From assembly GCA_964030785.1 (NCBI GenBank), contig OZ034968.1, positions 53,029,230 to 53,093,229 on the forward strand: a stretch of DNA of 64,000 nucleotides, read 5' to 3'. Under the pieces are notes generated by a model that searched no databases, was not told the origin of the DNA, and worked only from the letters and a program-made list of their open reading frames with translations. Positions 59,699-64,000 of this stretch are shown in pieces. Numbering within the stretch: position 1 is the stretch's first letter; each line of letters begins with the position of its first letter. Both the position numbers and the translations under genes were made by a program. The stretch is from Siderastrea siderea (lineage: Eukaryota; Cnidaria; Anthozoa; Scleractinia; Rhizangiidae).

Positions 59699-62600
59699 TC
59701 AGTCGATGTCTTGTGCATGTCTTGTGCAAAGCATGGCGGACGGCCACGTTGTAAGCCGTCTCCTTGTATATATTCTTCTTGTGGCTTTCCTTTTGCCTTC
59801 TGGTGCTCAACAGCATCCTGATTATATGGTTAATACACATAAAGTTGGCCAACGATGTATACCTCCTCAACGAGTAAAGCATGCAGTTTTAAAGTGGTCA
59901 AAACATGGCTCAACGACCATATTTTTACCTGACAAGAAACACGTCGCTGGAGTTGATATTGTCCTTCTGTGTGGAGATATTCACCCACAGCCCGGACCTC
60001 GTATTATTTCAAGAAGAACTGATAAAGTTTCTGCGTCTCAAGCGAATAAGTCTTCTACTTTTCAAGCTTCGAAGAACCGAAAGCAACTGACAATTGCTCA
60101 TTTGAATGTTCGCTCCATGGCGTCCCGTGAAAATTTTCACCTTCTTAAACAAATAGTTACTAATTACGATATATTTACGATTTCCGAGACGTGGTTAGAT
60201 CCTTCAACCTGTGACTCAGACATCCATATACCGGGGTAAACGTTATTTAGACAAGATCGAGGTCTTCACAAGAGAGGTGGTGGTCTTCTGGTCTATACTA
60301 AAAGCATCTACAAAGCCTCAGTATTAGAAGAGTGGTCTTCGGTATCTGAACGTAATTTTCAACAATTATGGCTCAAGGTACAATGTAAGAAATTTAAATC
60401 TTTCCTTGTATGCACCGTTTATAGACCTCCCGATGCTCCGATAAGTTTTCTGGAGGAGTTGGGCAGAACACTCGTCGACTCCCTATTGCAGGGTGTTAAC
60501 ATCATTATCTTGGGAGACTTGAATTGTGATGTTTTGGGAAACTGCCCCGATGGTCGCGCCTTGGAAGATTTTTGTTCAAATTTTAACCTCACACAGTTGG
60601 TAAAAGCGCCTACTAGAGTGTCTGAAACTTCAAAAACCATCATTGATGTCGCTTTGACAACAAATGAAAATAATATCAATTCGTGTGACGTTATACAGTG
60701 CGAAATTAGTGATCACAATTTAGTTTGTTTGAGGGTAAAGTTAAAAGCACCACGGCCGCGACCTTCATATGTGACTACTAGAAGCTATAAACATTATGAT
60801 GTTAATAATTTTCTCAGAGATTTGAACAGTGTTCCTTTTCATATGATTGATTTCTTTGACGATTTTGAAGATCGAGTGCATGCCTTTGATAGTCTATTCC
60901 TGGATGTACTAAATGACCACGCTCCAATCAAGCAAGTCAAAATAAAGTCAAAACCTAACCCATATGTCACCTCTGGGATTAAACAGCTCATGAGAACGCG
61001 AGATGAGTGGCATAGAAGTGCAATTAGGACAGGCGATAAGCTGCACTGGAATGCGTATCGTTTCTTTCGTCAAGAAGTTAAGCGTGAGATAAGGATTGCT
61101 GAAATGGAACATGTACGTACTGAAATTCGAAATTCCAATGGTAATACAAATTCTATTTGGAAAATCATCAATCGGATTGTCCCAAAGAAGAATGAGCCTC
61201 TGGCAGCTAGAGAAGATGCTTTTACTCTTGCGAACAAATTTAACGATTTCTACACAAACGTTGGAAAAGTAACAGCTGAAAAGGCCGCCGCTCTTGCTAA
61301 TGTTAACAATTTTAATCTTCAAGAAGCGGAGCAGCATTCTATAAATTTGTCCGAAAATCGCGGTCCTGATGAAGACGATGGCGACAAACCTAAATTTAAT
61401 TTCCAACTGATTAAGGAGAATGACGTAAGAAATATCATTAAAAGTTTACCACCAAACAAAGCTCCTGGACACGATAAAGTTACAGCAAGAATCTTAAAAG
61501 ACAGTTCACCTATTACTGTTCCAATTATTACCAGTCTTATTAATAGCTCCTTCTCTTCAAATATTTTTCCTCAACCTTGGAAAATAGCTGAAGTTGTTCC
61601 TATCCATAAATCAGGTGACAGTGAAGACCCCGCTAACACCCGTCCTGTATCTCTACTACCAATTGTATCTAAAGTTTGTGAGAGATCCGCACACTCTCAG
61701 TTCACGACCTTCCTGAATTCAAATGATATAGTTCATAACCTCCAAAGTGGAAATAGAAAATTCCATTCTACTGAATCTGCTTTACTACATTATACTGATG
61801 AACTACTTAAGAATATGGATGATAAGAAGATATCCGTTATCGTTTTGTTGGACATGTCGAAGGCTTTCGACAGTATTCGCCATGACCTGATGCTGTGTAA
61901 ACTTCATAAATTAGGTGTGTCCGATACTGCATGTGCCTGGTTTAAGAGTTATTTATCACAACGCAAGCAAGCCGTAAAGATAGAGAACACCTTGTCTGAG
62001 ACCTTGCCCTTAACAGTAGGAGTACCGCAAGGGTCCATTCTTGGACCTGTGCTGTTTACCCTATACGTAAACGATCTTCTTCGTGTTCCAAAACACTGCA
62101 GAGCTTTAGGTTATGTGGATGACACTAAAATTTTTTTGGCGCTTCCTTCATGTCAACTCTCCGACGCTGTGACTGCTGTTAATCAAGACCTTAGAGATAT
62201 TTCGAGATGGTGTTGTGCTAATTCCTTATTGATCAATCCAGACAAGACAAAGTTGTTACTTGTTGGAGTCCCACGGCTCACGAGAAACATAACAGCCGTA
62301 CCACCTGTAATGCTGCTTGGAAAGGAGGTGAAGCCTGTTACTGTCGCAAAGGATTTGGGAGTATATATCGACAGCCACCTTAATTACAATGAACACATTA
62401 CAAAAACTGTCTCGACTTGCATGTATATGCTAAGTCGAGTTAATAGGATAAAACACCTTCTGGACAGTAAAACTCTTATTTTTTTAATAAATGCCTTTGT
62501 TTTTAGTAAATTATATTATTGTTCTACTGTCTGGAGCAACACGACAAAAGAGAATATAAGAAAGCTCCAATTAGTTCAAAATTTTGCATGTAGGATTGTT

Positions 62601-63142
62601 TTAGGTTTGAAAAAGTATGACCATATTACTGAAGGCCTCAAATCTTTGAATTGGATAAGTGTAAAAGATAAATTGCTTTTAAACGATTTAGTAATGGTTC
62701 ATAAATGTCTACATGGGCAAATGCCAAATTACCTAAGTGATAAATTTATAAAACGCTCAAAAATACATGATAGAAATACTAGGAAAAAAGATGAATTGAA
62801 TTTACCAAAATGTAGATTAAAAATAGGTCAGCGGTCGTTTGCTTTTCGAAGCGCCAAGTCATATAATGACCTCCCAGACGATATTAAGAAAACTAGGGAC
62901 ACAAAGCATTTCAAGAAGAATTTATATAACTATTTATTAAAACTTTAGAGATTTCCCCGTTATTAGCTTTTATTATTTCGAAATTTTTAATTCTTACAAT
63001 AGTATTTTATATTTTTTTTTAGAGAAGATTAGTATTTTCTATAATATATTTTTTGTAATTAGTTTATTATTATTTGTGTATTTATAGCGGAAGAGCCCCT
63101 TTGGGAGCTATAATAAAGTATGTATGTATGTATGTATGTATG
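59699..63142 (+). mobile_element. CR1/L2-type non-LTR retrotransposon insertion
   Basis: The 3.44-kb insertion interrupts the right arm of the composite between TTCTTTGG and TAGAGAAG. The left arm and the 57185-57485 segment keep the unfilled site, which shows about seven target bases lost on insertion. The 3' end has AATAAAG followed by (TATG)n to about 63142, the short-repeat tail typical of CR1/L2 elements. There is no LTR and no poly(A). The 5' end is close to the start codon, so a 5' truncation is likely. Confidence 0.8.
59706..62948 (+). pseudogene. Non-LTR endonuclease-reverse transcriptase with one stop codon
   Basis: One frame of 1081 codons including its terminator, broken only by TAA at 60237-60239 (codon 178). 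Residues 14-35 are hydrophobic and resemble a signal peptide (SRLLVYILLVAFLLPSGA). GDIHPQPGP at 90-98 resembles a 2A peptide but has Gln where 2A requires Asn. The APE-type endonuclease spans about 125-350 (IAHLNVRSM, SETWLD, then GDLNCD and SDHN after the stop). The RT follows: NKAPGHDK, LLDMSKAFDSI, GVPQGSILGP and YVDD (62112-62123). The C-terminal end resembles CR1/L2 elements. Apart from the stop it looks young; the clade assignment is by motif only. Confidence 0.88.
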
Positions 63143-63169
63143 TAGAGAAGTGATTTTGCTTTCTAGCTC

Positions 63170-63211
63170 GTGTACAGCCGCCCGCACTCCGGAGTGCGGG
63201 CGGCTGTACAC
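63170..63211. repeat. Perfect 42-bp palindrome, right arm
   Basis: Identical to 56367-56408. Because the sequence is its own reverse complement, it reads the same in both arms. Confidence 0.9.
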
Positions 63212-63689
63212 AGACAGGCTATTTGCTTTCTACCAGAATGGATTTTACGTATAAACGTTAGGTACAGGTACGAAGAAAAAATGTTTTTATGCGCTATTTT
63301 ACCTTTAATTGTCACATAGAGGTAAATATATGAGGTCCATATTGTGTTTGTGAGAAATGCCTAACATTTCGTGACTTTTATGGAATATTTGCGACGACTA
63401 ATTATTAACTCAAACAGCAATGTGACATGACCGCTTGTTGCGTTACTTGACCGGGTTCTTTTAGTTGTTTTTCAATCAAAATTTACTCGCACCTAAAGAC
63501 GATTCAAATGGTATGTTTCTTTTCCTGAAATATTTCCTCGTGGTCCCAGTTGATCCATTTAAGTTATATGTTCGCCATGCATAGAGGAAAGCAGCGTCAG
63601 AAGCGCTCTCGCCTTGAAGAGACGTTGCTGGTAAGTTTTGGTTCAATCACGTAGGAGCGAATCACGGATACTCCGCAGTATTCCGATTG

Positions 63690-64000
63690 GGCTATCTCTA
63701 AAATAGGGAACGGGGAATCAAGGAACGGAGAACGGGGAACGGGGAATGCGAAAGGGAAATCTCTAAAATAGGGAATCTCTAAAATAGGGAATCTCTAAAA
63801 CAGGGAATCTCTAAAATAGGGAATCTCTAAAATAGGGAATCTCTAAAATAGGGAGTCTCTAAAACGGGGAATCTCTAAAATAGGGAATCTCTAAAATAGG
63901 GAATCTCTAAAACGGGGAATCTCTAAAATAGGGAATCTCTAAAATAGGGAATCTCTAAAATGGGGAATCTCTAAAATAGGGAATCTCTAAAACAGGGAAT
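63690..64000. repeat. 16-bp minisatellite AATCTCTAAAATAGGG
   Basis: From about 63757 the 16-base unit AATCTCTAAAATAGGG repeats about fifteen times, with AACAGGG, AACGGGG and AATGGGG variants. It is preceded by a degenerate GGAACGGGGAA run. The array leaves the window at its right edge, so its full length is unknown. Confidence 0.9.

Larger units (their letters stand above)
55913..63665. mobile_element. Long inverted-repeat composite element
   Basis: The left arm (55913 to about 56752) is the reverse complement of a right arm running from about 57764 to 63665 once two insertions are removed (57846-59448 and 59699-63142). Outer ends read GTGATTCGCTCC / GGAGCGAATCAC. Arms are about 840 bp and nearly identical in the outer part. 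The centre (56753-57763) holds a C2H2-type coding remnant on the - strand and a third, older copy of part of the arm (57185-57485). No target duplication is evident at the outer ends. Probably a foldback DNA transposon; its superfamily is unknown. Confidence 0.75.

Noticed and set aside
60948..61406. 152-residue - strand frame
   Set aside because: Antisense shadow of the retrotransposon RT frame.
1..64000. CRISPR arrays, operons or bacterial defence systems
   Set aside because: The DNA is eukaryotic; the regular repeats found are MITEs, microsatellites and a 16-bp minisatellite without spacers.

Overview
This is animal nuclear DNA, AT-rich, with spliced genes (GT/AG introns, short exons) and a dense load of transposon debris. 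The gene set and the repeat types look like a hexacorallian cnidarian, most likely a stony coral. That is inference from repeats and gene structure; no species-level marker was found.

Four protein-coding loci can be supported, all on the + strand. (1) 3970-6804: a three-exon MAP-kinase phosphatase of the DUSP1/4/5 type, behind a promoter with a CRE octamer and a TATA box. (2) 17215-29022: a complete 14-exon ERGIC1 (ERGIC-32) gene for ER-Golgi cycling. (3) 30757-48251: a complete 16-exon BPI/LBP-family gene, a secreted lipid/LPS-binding innate-immunity protein; an older, diverged copy of its promoter and exon-1 start lies just upstream. (4) 52777-53388: a single-coding-exon protein of 203 residues with about three predicted membrane segments, not recognised. 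Exons were joined by splice sites, phase and family similarity; every junction of the three spliced genes keeps frame (385, 287 and 495 residues).

The rest is mobile DNA and repeats. 0-0.7 kb and 63.7-64 kb are simple or degenerate tandem repeats. 11.4-14.1 kb holds short dispersed repeats and a diverged direct duplication. 14.3-15.8 kb is a Penelope-like reverse-transcriptase remnant on the - strand, split by a TTAA-flanked MITE. 16.6-16.9 kb is a frameshifted death-domain-like fragment on the - strand. 18.45-20.41 kb is a large inverted repeat with a MITE inserted in one arm. The BPI introns carry at least eight inverted-repeat elements and one tRNA-like SINE. 50.5-52.0 and 54.25-55.15 kb are TIR elements with 5-bp target duplications.

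From 55.9 to 63.7 kb lies a nested composite. A long inverted-repeat element contains, in its right arm, a TTA-flanked 1.6-kb element and a CR1/L2-type non-LTR retrotransposon. The retrotransposon has one in-frame stop in an otherwise open 1081-codon frame. The other arm keeps the uninterrupted empty sites, so the order of events can be read from the sequence.

The DUSP, ERGIC1 and BPI genes are independent neighbours with no sign of an operon or cluster. The least explained signal is a sharp cluster of the self-complementary octamer TACATGTA across 16.5-28.3 kb.
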